Origin: JBGFRR01 sp041695045
GTDB taxonomy: Bacteria; Bacteroidota; Ignavibacteria; UBA10030
Assembly (NCBI GenBank): GCA_041695045.1
Contig: JBGFRR010000131.1
Location: 1-39,615 of the forward strand
Length of the DNA stretch: 39,615 bases
Reading direction: 5' to 3'
The stretch's first letter is position 1, and every line of letters starts with the position of its first letter. A program made the translations under genes and the position numbers. Below, piece by piece: positions 15,361 through 24,382 of this stretch. The notes under the pieces are model-generated. The model saw only the letters and a list, made by a program, of their open reading frames with translations, did no database searches and had not been told where the DNA came from.

Positions 15361-18300
15361 ATGCGCTCTGCAATCTTCATATCGGTCGTTCTGGTGTTGA
15401 CGCACTCGGCGTCGGCGCAGTTCGGTGCCGACGTGCGGATTCTCCAGGAAGACCGCACATCGGCTGTTCTCGAGTTCATTCCGCAGATGATGAACATCGG
15501 TAACGACGGCCGCATCAATTTTCAAGATGCGTTAGCGATGCCCGCTGAGCCGGGCATGCCGATTCAGATCTCTCGCGCCCTCAACATTGCTCTTCCCTCA
15601 GCGCGCTATCGGCTGCACGTGGTGGCCGTGGAGTATGAAGAGCGCTCAGGTGTTCAGCCGCGATTGCGTCCACGCTTACTGGTCGATGATGAGTTTGGGA
15701 TCATCCAAGCGCCTGCCTCACCGAACTTTGCTGCGACTCCACCGTCGATGGATGTTGCTACCATCTCTGATGTAGCACCTGCCGGCCGGTTCTCTACCGC
15801 GCTTCTTCGGTTCTTTCCCATTCAGTATGCCCCTTCGGGAAGCTCGGCGCGAGTCTACAAGCGGATTGTTGTGCGGTTGGAGTATGATTCGTGGGATCGA
15901 TCGATCAAGGATGATGTCACGCGTGTGCAGGAAGTTCGCACGCAGTCGTTCCCGTCCGCGCAACTGCAGGCACTGGACTCTCCGCTTGCAACCGGCGTAT
16001 GGTATAAGATGGATGTTGACGGAACCGGCATCTACAAGATTGACCAGGCCTTCTTAGCGAAGGCGAACATCTCGCTCGCCTCAATCGAGAATATTCACTC
16101 GGTGCGCGTGTTCGGCAACGGAGGCGAATCGCTCCCCGAAGACCTCAGCGCGCCGCGGCCGAGCGGTCTGCAGGAAGTTCCTGTGCATGTTGTCGACATC
16201 AACGGCAACGGACAGTTCGATGCACAGGATTACGTTCTCTTCTACGGGAAGTCCACCCGCGGATGGAAATACAATCCGCAAACGAAAACGCATACCCATT
16301 TCATTAATCACTACACGGAAACCAATCATTACTTCCTCACTTTTGGTGGGCCAGCGGGCAAGAAGATGGATTCCCTTGCCTCGGCAGCGGCAAGCAGCGT
16401 CTTTGCACCGACCGATTTTCAGGAGCGGGTCGTTGTGGAAGAAGAGCTGTTCAACGAAGTCGAATCGGGAAGACAGTGGGTTGGGAAAGCGTTCGACGAA
16501 GCGACTCGTTCGCATACGTTCACAAACATGCTCCACAGCCATGTCGGGTCCAAGCCGACGACGTATCGTTACGTGCTCTTGAGCAGGTCGACAACCGTGG
16601 ATACGTTCCGCGTGGCCGAACATGACCAGCCCATCGGCGGCCCCGTACTGACCTTTCCGATTGACGTGACATCAATCGAGAACAACAAGCAGTATGTTAC
16701 GCCCGTCATCACGGCAACACGCATGGGAAGCCTGCCCGAAGACAGGAGCGTGCTGAAGTTTATGTTCGGTCTCCGAAGCTCGGGCGCGAAAGGGTGGATC
16801 GATTGGTTCCAGATCCTCTACCGTCGGCGGTTCGAGGCTGTCAATGACCGGCTGTTCTTTATTTCACCGGATACCACGGCTGTGGTGGAGTACAACCTTT
16901 CGAGATTCTCGTCGAGGGGTGTGCACGCGTTCGATGTCTCCGACCATCAGAATGTGAAGCGGATAACGGGCCTGGAGTTCCATCCCGCCGACGCGAGCGT
17001 GGTGAGGTTCCGACTGCCCCAATCGGAAGGCTCAATTCGGGAGCTGGCGGTTGTCGGGGCGAACGGTTTTCGCGAACCGAGGAATCTGAGGAGAATCGAA
17101 AACTCGAACCTCTCCGGTTTCACGGAGGGGGCGGAGTTCATCATCATCTCGCCGCCGGAATTCCTGAACGCCGCGCAGCGCTTGAAAGCGCATCGTGAGC
17201 GCTCCGGTGACGACGTCCTCAAAACTGTCGTTGTCAACGTCGAAAGAATTTTTGAAGAATTCTCCGGCGGTTTGCCCGACCCGATGGCGATCCGAGACTA
17301 CATCAGGCACGCGCGCACACATTGGGTGGTGAAGCCCAACTATGTTCTGCTGTTCGGCGATGGGTCGTACGACTACAAGGACAACCTCAAACGCAACGTC
17401 AAGTCGAATTGGATTCTTCCGTATCAGTCGCTCAACTCTATCCACCAAATTGAAACATACTCGAGCGATGACCACTTTGTGATGTTAGAGCCGGGCAACC
17501 TTCGTCCTTCACTCGCTATCGGTCGTTTGCCGGTCAACTCCGTCGCGGAGGCGGACTCGATGGTCAGCAAGATCATCTCCTACGAAACAAGGGCTCCGTT
17601 CGGGTCGTGGAGGAACCGCATCACGTTCGTGGCGGACGATGGTCTTACGTCGCGGTTTGACGAGGGTAGCTTGCACACCGGACAGTCGGAGGCGCTCGCA
17701 CGCTTCCATACGCCGAACTCGTTCGACAAACGGAAGATCTTCATTGTCGAATACCCCACCATTACTACCGCAACGGGACGCCGGAAGCCGGAGGCCAACA
17801 AAGCCATCGTGGATGCGATCAACAACGGCACGCTGATCATTAACTACACAGGGCACGGCAACACCAAGATTTGGGCGCACGAGCGGATTTTCAGCGATGA
17901 AGAGGATTTCCCCAAACTCCGCAACACCGACAAGTTGACGATTCTCGTGGCCGCAACATGCGACTTCGCACGGTGGGACAAGCCGCAGGACCCGAGTGCG
18001 GGAGAGAAGATTCTCGTGAACATGCGCGCCGGTGCGGTGGCGGTTGTAACTTCCATCCGCGCAGTCTATTCGTTCGAGAACTCTGAGTTCAACAATCTCC
18101 TCTTCCGAAATCTTCTCAAGCTCGATGCCTCCGGACGGCCGATGCGGCTGGGAGATGCGATGAAGGCGACAAAACAGGTTCTCTTCACGCTCAACGACCG
18201 GAAGTACCACCTGCTCGGCGACCCGACAATGCGCATTGCGATGCCGCGCGTCGTGGCGCAATTGGATAGCATTGCAGGCAAGCCGGCACATCAAACCGTC

Positions 18301-19305
18301 AGTCTGCCGACGCTCGGGATCGTTCCTCTCCAGGGACGGGTGAAACGTCATGACGGCAGTCGGTTGGATGATTTCAGCGGCCGCGCCCTCATCGAGGTGT
18401 ATGATTCTCGCCGCCGTGTGGTTGTGCAGGAATGGGGGAACTTTGCATTCGACGTGAACGGCAGCCTTCTCTATCGTGGCGAAGTTTCCGTGACCAACGG
18501 ACGTTTCGACGGACTCTTCCCCATGCCGAAAGATGTTTCGTATGACCCCAACCCCGGCCGCATTTCAGTGTACACCTGGAGTTCTGCATTCGACGGCATC
18601 GGCTACACGGATAGTGTGCGTATTGAGGGGACCGACCCGAATGCAGAGGCGGATACGACGGGACCGAGCATCAAGCTCTATCTCGATTCTGAGTCGTATC
18701 GCCATGGCGACATTGTGAGACCCGACGCGCGGCTTATTGTGGAGCTCTTCGATCAGAGCGGGATTAATACCTCGACGGCAGCGATCGGACGCGGGCTGCA
18801 GGCCATGTTGAGTTCACGCCCGAAGCCCATCGACTTGGCGGAATTCTATCGCGGCAACCTCGACACGTACCAAAGCGGAAGGGTCGAGTATCAGTTCACC
18901 GATTTGCTGGAAGGTCGCCACACACTGAGGGTCCGCGCGTGGGATATCCATAATAACTCTGCCACGGCTGAGACGTCTTTCGAAGTGCGCGCCGCATTGG
19001 ACGAAACGATCTTCAACGTTTTCAATTTCCCTAACCCGTTCTCGAGCACAACGGTGTTTACGTTCCAGCGGAATTCCTTCGAACCTATCGATATCGAAGT
19101 GAAAATCTACACGCTTGCCGGTCGGCTCATCGAAACGCTGAACGCATACTCCGTGACCGACCGTTTTGTGCAAGTTCCATGGAATGGTCGCGACCGCGAC
19201 GGGAACGAACTCGCGAACGGCGTGTATTTCTACAAAGTCATCACCCGGTCGCTCGACCGCGCGTCGACAGCCGAGGTGCTCGGAAAGCTCAGTATCTTGC
19301 GCTAA
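15361..19305 (+). CDS. porU: Type IX secretion system sortase PorU (C25 gingipain-family peptidase)
   Basis: PorU is the cell-surface sortase of T9SS. It removes the C-terminal signal of cargo and attaches cargo to anionic LPS. This 1314-residue protein starts with a signal peptide (cleavage near SASAQF). An N-terminal beta-rich prodomain of about 600 residues precedes the C25 peptidase domain, which has DPMAIRDYIRHARTHW, NYVLLFGDGSYDYK, the catalytic histidine in NYTGHGN (His832) and the catalytic cysteine in AATCDFARWD (Cys867). The last 95 residues (FNFPNPFSSTTVFTF to the end) form a FlgD-like/T9SS CTD-type domain with LANGVYFYKV, as known PorU proteins also carry. The frame extends to ATG 15325, but that codon is inside a terminator stem. 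ATG 15361 gives a normal signal peptide, although no ribosome site precedes it. Confidence 0.93.
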   Translation: MRSAIFISVVLVLTHSASAQFGADVRILQEDRTSAVLEFIPQMMNIGNDGRINFQDALAMPAEPGMPIQISRALNIALPSARYRLHVVAVEYEERSGVQPRLRPRLLVDDEFGIIQAPASPNFAATPPSMDVATISDVAPAGRFSTALLRFFPIQYAPSGSSARVYKRIVVRLEYDSWDRSIKDDVTRVQEVRTQSFPSAQLQALDSPLATGVWYKMDVDGTGIYKIDQAFLAKANISLASIENIHSVRVFGNGGESLPEDLSAPRPSGLQEVPVHVVDINGNGQFDAQDYVLFYGKSTRGWKYNPQTKTHTHFINHYTETNHYFLTFGGPAGKKMDSLASAAASSVFAPTDFQERVVVEEELFNEVESGRQWVGKAFDEATRSHTFTNMLHSHVGSKPTTYRYVLLSRSTTVDTFRVAEHDQPIGGPVLTFPIDVTSIENNKQYVTPVITATRMGSLPEDRSVLKFMFGLRSSGAKGWIDWFQILYRRRFEAVNDRLFFISPDTTAVVEYNLSRFSSRGVHAFDVSDHQNVKRITGLEFHPADASVVRFRLPQSEGSIRELAVVGANGFREPRNLRRIENSNLSGFTEGAEFIIISPPEFLNAAQRLKAHRERSGDDVLKTVVVNVERIFEEFSGGLPDPMAIRDYIRHARTHWVVKPNYVLLFGDGSYDYKDNLKRNVKSNWILPYQSLNSIHQIETYSSDDHFVMLEPGNLRPSLAIGRLPVNSVAEADSMVSKIISYETRAPFGSWRNRITFVADDGLTSRFDEGSLHTGQSEALARFHTPNSFDKRKIFIVEYPTITTATGRRKPEANKAIVDAINNGTLIINYTGHGNTKIWAHERIFSDEEDFPKLRNTDKLTILVAATCDFARWDKPQDPSAGEKILVNMRAGAVAVVTSIRAVYSFENSEFNNLLFRNLLKLDASGRPMRLGDAMKATKQVLFTLNDRKYHLLGDPTMRIAMPRVVAQLDSIAGKPAHQTVSLPTLGIVPLQGRVKRHDGSRLDDFSGRALIEVYDSRRRVVVQEWGNFAFDVNGSLLYRGEVSVTNGRFDGLFPMPKDVSYDPNPGRISVYTWSSAFDGIGYTDSVRIEGTDPNAEADTTGPSIKLYLDSESYRHGDIVRPDARLIVELFDQSGINTSTAAIGRGLQAMLSSRPKPIDLAEFYRGNLDTYQSGRVEYQFTDLLEGRHTLRVRAWDIHNNSATAETSFEVRAALDETIFNVFNFPNPFSSTTVFTFQRNSFEPIDIEVKIYTLAGRLIETLNAYSVTDRFVQVPWNGRDRDGNELANGVYFYKVITRSLDRASTAEVLGKLSILR

Positions 19306-19348
19306 CACGGAGGATGCACGGTATCAGCATTGCTCTCACTGCCCCGTC

Positions 19349-19377
19349 TTGAATCTCATTGCAAAATAGTCTACTTT
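19349..19377 (+). promoter_or_regulatory. Promoter for porV
   Basis: TTGAAT (19349-19354), a 17-nt spacer and TACTTT (19372-19377) lie in the 132-nt gap after porU. Transcription would start near 19384, about 54 nt before the porV ATG, so porV and downstream genes can be expressed without reading through the porU terminator. Confidence 0.65.
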
Positions 19378-19437
19378 TATTTCGTTCCGAGTGGGCAGTC
19401 GTCGGGACGGAAAAACACAAGAGAGAGGACGCTCATC

Positions 19438-20556
19438 ATGCTGAAACGACTTGTGGTGTTTGCACTGTTAGGAGGAATCGGTGCTGTTGATGTGATCCAG
19501 GCCCAGGTCTCCACCTCTGCGGTTCCATTTTTGCTCATTGCTCCCAATTCCCGTGCCAGCGGGATGGGCGAAGCGGGCGTTGCTATCGCTGACGACGCGT
19601 GGGCTACGTTCTGGAATCCCGCCGGCCTTGGATTCCAAAAAGGCTCCGAGCTGAGCATCTCCCATGCGAACTGGCTTCCCGCGTTCAATATTCCCGAACT
19701 GTGGATTGCGCACCTGATGTACAAGCAAGATGTTGAGATGCTCGATGGGACGGTCTCCGCAGGCGTGACGTTTCTGAACCTTGGGACAATCGAACACACA
19801 ACATCTGCTGGTCCGGAGCCTATCGGAAGTTTCAAGTCGTACGAGTTTGCCGTCACCGCCGGGTATGGAACGCAAATCAGTAATACGCTCGGCATCGGCT
19901 TGAACACGCGCTTCATCCACAGTCGGCTTTCGCCCATCGCAACGGAGCAGGAACAAGGTCAGGGCATTGCAACGGGCTTCAGCTTCGACGTCGGTGTGCT
20001 CTACAAGCCGCGCTCGGTGCCCATTCCGTTTACCGATATCGACATCGGCAATCGGCTGAACCTTGGATTGAATCTTTCCAACCTCGGCCCGAGCCTCACG
20101 TACATCGACAAAGCTCAGGCTGATCCGCTGCCGACCAATCTCCGGCTCGGCCTTGCCTACAAGATCATCGAAAGCGAGTTCAACAATCTTACCTACATCC
20201 TCGATTTCAGCAAGCTCCTTATTCGTCGCCACCCGGATGGTACGACCGACCCGTTTTACAAAGCCATCTTCACCTCGTGGGGGGATAAGTCGTTGAGAGG
20301 TGAACTGCGGGAGTTTGTCACCGGAACCGGATTGGAGTACTGGTATGGGGCGCCGGCGTTTGTCGGGTTGCGTGTCGGCTATTTCTATGAAGACCCGCAG
20401 TTTGGCAACCGCAAGTTCATGACCTTCGGCGCCGGCGTCCGGTATGACATGTACGGGTTTGATTTCAGTTACATCAGCGCGTTTGAGGACCAACATCCGC
20501 TTGGCGATACGCTGCGCTTCACACTGCAGATCGCGTGGGGAGGCGTATCGTTCTAA
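19438..20556 (+). CDS. porV: Type IX secretion system outer-membrane protein PorV (LptO)
   Basis: PorV is a FadL-family 14-strand barrel that takes T9SS cargo from the translocon and carries it to PorU for sorting. This 372-residue protein has a signal peptide (cleavage near VIQAQV) and the typical N-terminal segment FLLIAPNSRASGMGEAGVAI, then DDAWATFWNPAGLGF and SHANWLPAF. The C-terminus ends in an aromatic residue (W-G-G-V-S-F), as outer-membrane barrels do. ATG 19438 is preceded by a GAGAGG-type ribosome site. The 36 extra residues possible upstream are not signal-peptide-like. Adjacency to porU strongly supports the assignment. PorQ is a related alternative but is usually shorter. Confidence 0.9.
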   Translation: MLKRLVVFALLGGIGAVDVIQAQVSTSAVPFLLIAPNSRASGMGEAGVAIADDAWATFWNPAGLGFQKGSELSISHANWLPAFNIPELWIAHLMYKQDVEMLDGTVSAGVTFLNLGTIEHTTSAGPEPIGSFKSYEFAVTAGYGTQISNTLGIGLNTRFIHSRLSPIATEQEQGQGIATGFSFDVGVLYKPRSVPIPFTDIDIGNRLNLGLNLSNLGPSLTYIDKAQADPLPTNLRLGLAYKIIESEFNNLTYILDFSKLLIRRHPDGTTDPFYKAIFTSWGDKSLRGELREFVTGTGLEYWYGAPAFVGLRVGYFYEDPQFGNRKFMTFGAGVRYDMYGFDFSYISAFEDQHPLGDTLRFTLQIAWGGVSF

Positions 20557-20589
20557 CGTGATGCCGAACGCCGTCGTCGGATCAACCAA

Positions 20590-20604
20590 CCCGCCTTTGG
20601 CGGG
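20590..20604 (+). repeat. Short GC hairpin immediately before the M6-like gene
   Basis: CCCGCC (20590-20595) and GGCGGG (20599-20604) form a 6-bp stem with a TTT loop. It ends 4 nt before the preferred ATG at 20609 and could hide the initiation region. It resembles the hairpin at 8640-8656. If translation begins instead at ATG 20561, the hairpin is coding. Confidence 0.45.
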
Positions 20605-20608
20605 CTCG

Positions 20609-23600
20609 ATGCGCGTAGGCCTGCTGTCCATCCTTCTCGCATCAACCCTCGTTGCGCAGGAACCCCTGCTCTTCCAACGGCAGGCGATTCCCACGGTATC
20701 GGCGGGAGGACCGCCGGTTGTACGCTCGTTTCCCGATACAGTCCGCGTGCTGGCGTTGATGGTGGACTTCCAGCCGGACACTGACCCTCGAACGTCGGGC
20801 ACGGGTAAGTTTGTGCTTCAGCCTATCGCTGCACAGCGCATCGACCCGCCGCCCCACGACTCCTCGTACTTTGCGTCGAAGCTGCTCTTCCTTGAGAATT
20901 ATTTCCGCAACGTTTCCAACGGCAAACAAATTGTCAAAGGAGAAGTGTTCGGGCGTGTGGTGACGCTCTCAAAGCAGATGAGCGCGTACTCCCCGCCTGC
21001 ACGCGGAGGAGAAGACCGACGCCTCGCCGACCTTGTGATCGAAAGCTGGCGCACTGCAGATTCGCTCTATCCTTGGATCGACTTTTCCCGGTACGATGTC
21101 TTCATCATTTTCCACGCAGGCGTTGGCCGGAACATCGACCTCGTCTCCATGCTCGGTTTCGATCCAACGCCGTCGGATATTCCATCGCTCTTCATCTCAC
21201 TCCCGACGCTGCGCAAGTTCCTTAACCATCCCGTATACCCGGGCATACCGGTTCAGGGCGGGTCATTCCACATCACCAACACGATGATTCTGCCCGAGAC
21301 GCAGTCGCGCGAGATTCAATCGGGCGGCAACACCGTCTTGCTGCAACTCAGTATCAACGGACTTCTTGCCAGCTCGATGGGAAGTTACCTCGGCCTGCCG
21401 GATCTCTTCAACACGAAGACGGGTCGCTCGGGCATCGGGCAGTTCGGGTTGATGGATGTCGCGTCGATCTTCGCGTTCAACGGGCTTTTTCCGCCAGAGC
21501 CGTCTGCGTGGGAGAAAATGTATCTTGGCTGGATCACTCCCATCACCGTACACGCCGCGGCACAGACCATTACACTCCCCGCGGTGGGGTTGACGAGTGT
21601 GGAGGAGGATACGGTGTACAAAATTCCCATCAGCGCGCGTGAGTACTTTTTAGTGGAGAATCGAAACCGCGATCCGCATGGAAACGGTCAACGACTGACA
21701 TTCATCCGGAACGGTGTGCTGGTGACGCAACACTTCGGCCGCGATACGACCGGCTTTCGATACAACAACACCGATGCCGCATGGGGATGGCTCGTGGACG
21801 TTGAGGATTTCGACTGGGCATTGCTTGGAGTGAAAGGCGAGGCGGACGAAACGCTCGAAGGAGGGGGGATTCTTATCTGGCATATTGATGAGGAAGTGAT
21901 CGGGCGGACTCTTGCACTCAATGCAGTGAATGCCGACCCCAAACGCCGCGGCGTGGCGCTGAAGGAAGCCGACGGCACAAACGACATCGGGCAGGTGTAC
22001 GGTCTTTTCGACCCCGGCCTCGGTTCGGAGTTGGGAAGCCCGTACGACTGCTGGTTTGAAACTAATCCCTCGCGCATCTATACGAATACGTTCGGCCCGT
22101 CAACATTCCCGAACAGCAGCAGCAACAGTGGCGCTCGGTCGTTGGTGCGTATCTCGAACTTCAGCAAGCGCTCGCCTCGCATGACGGCGCGTGTGGAAGT
22201 GGGCGATACACAAGTGCAAACGATTCCGGCGTTGAGCCGAATGTTCGCCTCGACGCGCGTCACTCATGTCACGGTTGGACGAAGCGGCATCTTCTTCGGT
22301 GCGGGCGATTCGGTGTATGCGGTCGCGTTCGGTGGTGCAAGCAAGACCGCGCACTCTGCAGGTTTGCTGGCGCCGACCGGAGGGCGAATGGGAATTGCCG
22401 TTTTCGACCACAACGACCGTTTTGCTCTTCTCGCCGGCGCTCAGGGTTCCACAACATACATCTGGCATGTGGAAGATCACACGGGCGACGGTGTGTATGA
22501 CGCCGTGCGCGAGGTTTCCGTGCTTCTGGGGCGTCGCGTGACCACGGCGCCGGTCATTCGTGACGATGGGGTGAAGACCGTTGTGGTGGTCGGCGGCGAG
22601 GAAGGCGCCGTTTGGATACTCGACACCGAAGGGCGTCTCGAAAACACCTTGCAGGTCTCACAGCACGCCGTAACCTCGCTTGCGTTGATGTCGACGCCGG
22701 GATTGACACGGCAGAATGCTCTGTATTTCGCAAGCGGAAATCAACTCAACAGCGAACAAGCAGGCACGCTCGTCGGCGGTGAGCAGGTGCGATGGCGGAT
22801 CGCGGTGGCAGGCAGCGGAGCAAGCGCTTTTGTAGCTGCAGCAGAAATTGGCGGTGAACGAGTAGTGGCGTATGACCCCTCGCTTGGGCGGCAACTTTTT
22901 TTTAACACGTTTCCGGGAGCAGCATTCAGTACAATGGTCATCGGCGACCTGGATAAAAATGGACGGAAAGATTTGCTCCTCTCCTCAGGGAACAGACTCT
23001 ACGTCCTCAACAGATCAGGATTTGTGATGGATGGATTTCCGGTTAGGCTCGATGAGGGGGATGAGTTCGTCGGTTCGCCCTTGGCCGTCGACCTCGACGG
23101 CGACAATGCGGCGGATGTTGTGAGCATGACGAAGCGAGGGCTTGTTGTTGCGTACAGTTCACGCGGTGAAATCAAGAATGGGTTTCCGGTTCAGGCGACG
23201 GCGAGGGGAGATGGATTCGTAGCGGCGTTTCGAACGCAGAACAATCGCATTGGTCTCGTAGCGATCTCGACAGCAGGAGAACTGAAAGCGCTCGAGTTGA
23301 ACACGCCGTATAACGCCTCCCGCATCATCTGGGGACAGCACTTGCATGATGCGCAGCATTCCAACGCGGATCCTTCGGAAACAATCGCACCGGTCGAGCG
23401 GTATTCGACCTTTCTTCCTCCCAACTCCGTTTACAGCTGGCCGAATCCGGTTCATGAAGGATTTGCCAATATCCGGTTCTACGTGAGCGAAGATGCGAAC
23501 GTGACGGTGAAGATCTATGACCTTGCAGGGTCGAAAATCACGGAGTTCAAAACACGCGCTGTCGGCGGAATAGATAACGAGGTGGCGTGGGATATTGTCG

Positions 23601-23692
23601 ACATCCAAAGCGGGGTGTATTTCGCCCATGTCGAGGCAGTCGGTCGGTCGCAGACAGCGAGAGCGATCATCAAGGTTGCCGTGGTGAAGTGA
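20609..23692 (+). CDS. Large secreted M6-like pseudopeptidase with beta-propeller and T9SS sorting domain
   Basis: This 1027-residue exported protein has a signal peptide (MRVGLLSILLASTLVAQEP) and an N-terminal domain resembling M6 (immune inhibitor A-like) metallopeptidases: VLALMVDFQPD, YDVFIIFHAGVG, SYLGLPDLFNT, GIGQFGLMD and PSAWEKMYLGWITP. The zinc motif H-E-x-G-H expected directly before the LGLPDL segment reads S-S-M-G-S (residues 255-259), so both histidines and the glutamate are gone and the domain should not be catalytic. Residues of about 540-900 form FG-GAP/VCBS-like propeller repeats (GDLDKNGRKDLLLSSGNRLY, DLDGDNAADVVSM). The last 90 residues are a T9SS type A sorting domain (YSWPNPVHEGFANIRFYV, VKIYDLAGSKI, SGVYFAHVEA). 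It is probably PorV/PorU cargo displayed on the surface. ATG 20561 is an alternative start. Confidence 0.82.
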   Translation: MRVGLLSILLASTLVAQEPLLFQRQAIPTVSAGGPPVVRSFPDTVRVLALMVDFQPDTDPRTSGTGKFVLQPIAAQRIDPPPHDSSYFASKLLFLENYFRNVSNGKQIVKGEVFGRVVTLSKQMSAYSPPARGGEDRRLADLVIESWRTADSLYPWIDFSRYDVFIIFHAGVGRNIDLVSMLGFDPTPSDIPSLFISLPTLRKFLNHPVYPGIPVQGGSFHITNTMILPETQSREIQSGGNTVLLQLSINGLLASSMGSYLGLPDLFNTKTGRSGIGQFGLMDVASIFAFNGLFPPEPSAWEKMYLGWITPITVHAAAQTITLPAVGLTSVEEDTVYKIPISAREYFLVENRNRDPHGNGQRLTFIRNGVLVTQHFGRDTTGFRYNNTDAAWGWLVDVEDFDWALLGVKGEADETLEGGGILIWHIDEEVIGRTLALNAVNADPKRRGVALKEADGTNDIGQVYGLFDPGLGSELGSPYDCWFETNPSRIYTNTFGPSTFPNSSSNSGARSLVRISNFSKRSPRMTARVEVGDTQVQTIPALSRMFASTRVTHVTVGRSGIFFGAGDSVYAVAFGGASKTAHSAGLLAPTGGRMGIAVFDHNDRFALLAGAQGSTTYIWHVEDHTGDGVYDAVREVSVLLGRRVTTAPVIRDDGVKTVVVVGGEEGAVWILDTEGRLENTLQVSQHAVTSLALMSTPGLTRQNALYFASGNQLNSEQAGTLVGGEQVRWRIAVAGSGASAFVAAAEIGGERVVAYDPSLGRQLFFNTFPGAAFSTMVIGDLDKNGRKDLLLSSGNRLYVLNRSGFVMDGFPVRLDEGDEFVGSPLAVDLDGDNAADVVSMTKRGLVVAYSSRGEIKNGFPVQATARGDGFVAAFRTQNNRIGLVAISTAGELKALELNTPYNASRIIWGQHLHDAQHSNADPSETIAPVERYSTFLPPNSVYSWPNPVHEGFANIRFYVSEDANVTVKIYDLAGSKITEFKTRAVGGIDNEVAWDIVDIQSGVYFAHVEAVGRSQTARAIIKVAVVK

Positions 23693-23707
23693 TGCAGTGA
23701 GGCGAGC

Positions 23708-24376
23708 ATGAAACGACGGATGTGGTTCATGATGGTGGCGGCTGCGGTTTTCGTCTCATGTGAACGTGAATTCCTCGTGCCGCCGCAGGACGAAGAAATC
23801 GATGGATACGAAATTCGCGGGACAGTTCGCGATCGTCTCGGAAACCCTTTGCGCAACATCCCCATTCGCATTTTCTACGACTTCGTTCTAGTCGAGAACA
23901 GTCCGCCTCCTCCGACGGAGTTTGAGGTAACCAACTCAGCGCAGGTTATTCGTGTCGCCGTCTTCGACCGCTTGAACCGGCAGCGCTTGGTACTCTACAA
24001 CGGAACGCACCCGCTGGGCACGATGGATATTCGTTGGAACAAGAAGGATGTGAACGGTCGGGACATGCCGAGCGGCGTCTATACAGTGCACTACATCATT
24101 GATGGGCAGACGAGGAAGTCGTACCCCGTGACCGTAACGGGCACGGTCAGCGCCCGCACCGATTCGAGCGGTGCGTTCCGCATCGGCGATGAGTTTCTGC
24201 CTGTCGGGTTTTTTCCTGTTCCGCTCTACAACAGCGATAGCACGCGATACTTTGGCCTGCATCGTATTACGGAAGGGGTTGGATTGCAATTTCTCTTTGA
24301 CGAACGCCCGCCGAGAAACGTTTTTGTTACGCTCTTCAAAGGTGTCCCGTCGCGTGTCGAACTCTCAGTCAACTAA
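23708..24376 (+). CDS. Small lipoprotein with carboxypeptidase-regulatory-like and FlgD-like segments
   Basis: This 222-residue protein has a lipoprotein signal (MKRRMWFMMVAAAVFVSC, lipobox F-V-S-C). Residues of about 35-55 (YEIRGTVRDRLGNPLRNIPI) resemble a carboxypeptidase regulatory-like beta sandwich. The middle (VIRVAVFDRLNRQRLVLYNG, then MPSGVYTVHYI) resembles the FlgD-type/T9SS CTD immunoglobulin fold, but it is internal rather than C-terminal, so it is unlikely to be a sorting signal. It starts 15 nt after the M6-like gene and ends 6 nt before the fusion peptidase, so it probably belongs to the same transcript. Specific function unknown. Confidence 0.75.
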   Translation: MKRRMWFMMVAAAVFVSCEREFLVPPQDEEIDGYEIRGTVRDRLGNPLRNIPIRIFYDFVLVENSPPPPTEFEVTNSAQVIRVAVFDRLNRQRLVLYNGTHPLGTMDIRWNKKDVNGRDMPSGVYTVHYIIDGQTRKSYPVTVTGTVSARTDSSGAFRIGDEFLPVGFFPVPLYNSDSTRYFGLHRITEGVGLQFLFDERPPRNVFVTLFKGVPSRVELSVN

Positions 24377-24382
24377 GCTCTC

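Noticed and set aside
19468..20802. 444-codon minus-strand open frame opposite porV and the start of the M6-like gene
   Set aside because: The plus strand has signal peptides and family motifs here. The antisense translation has no domain-like pattern and spans two real genes.
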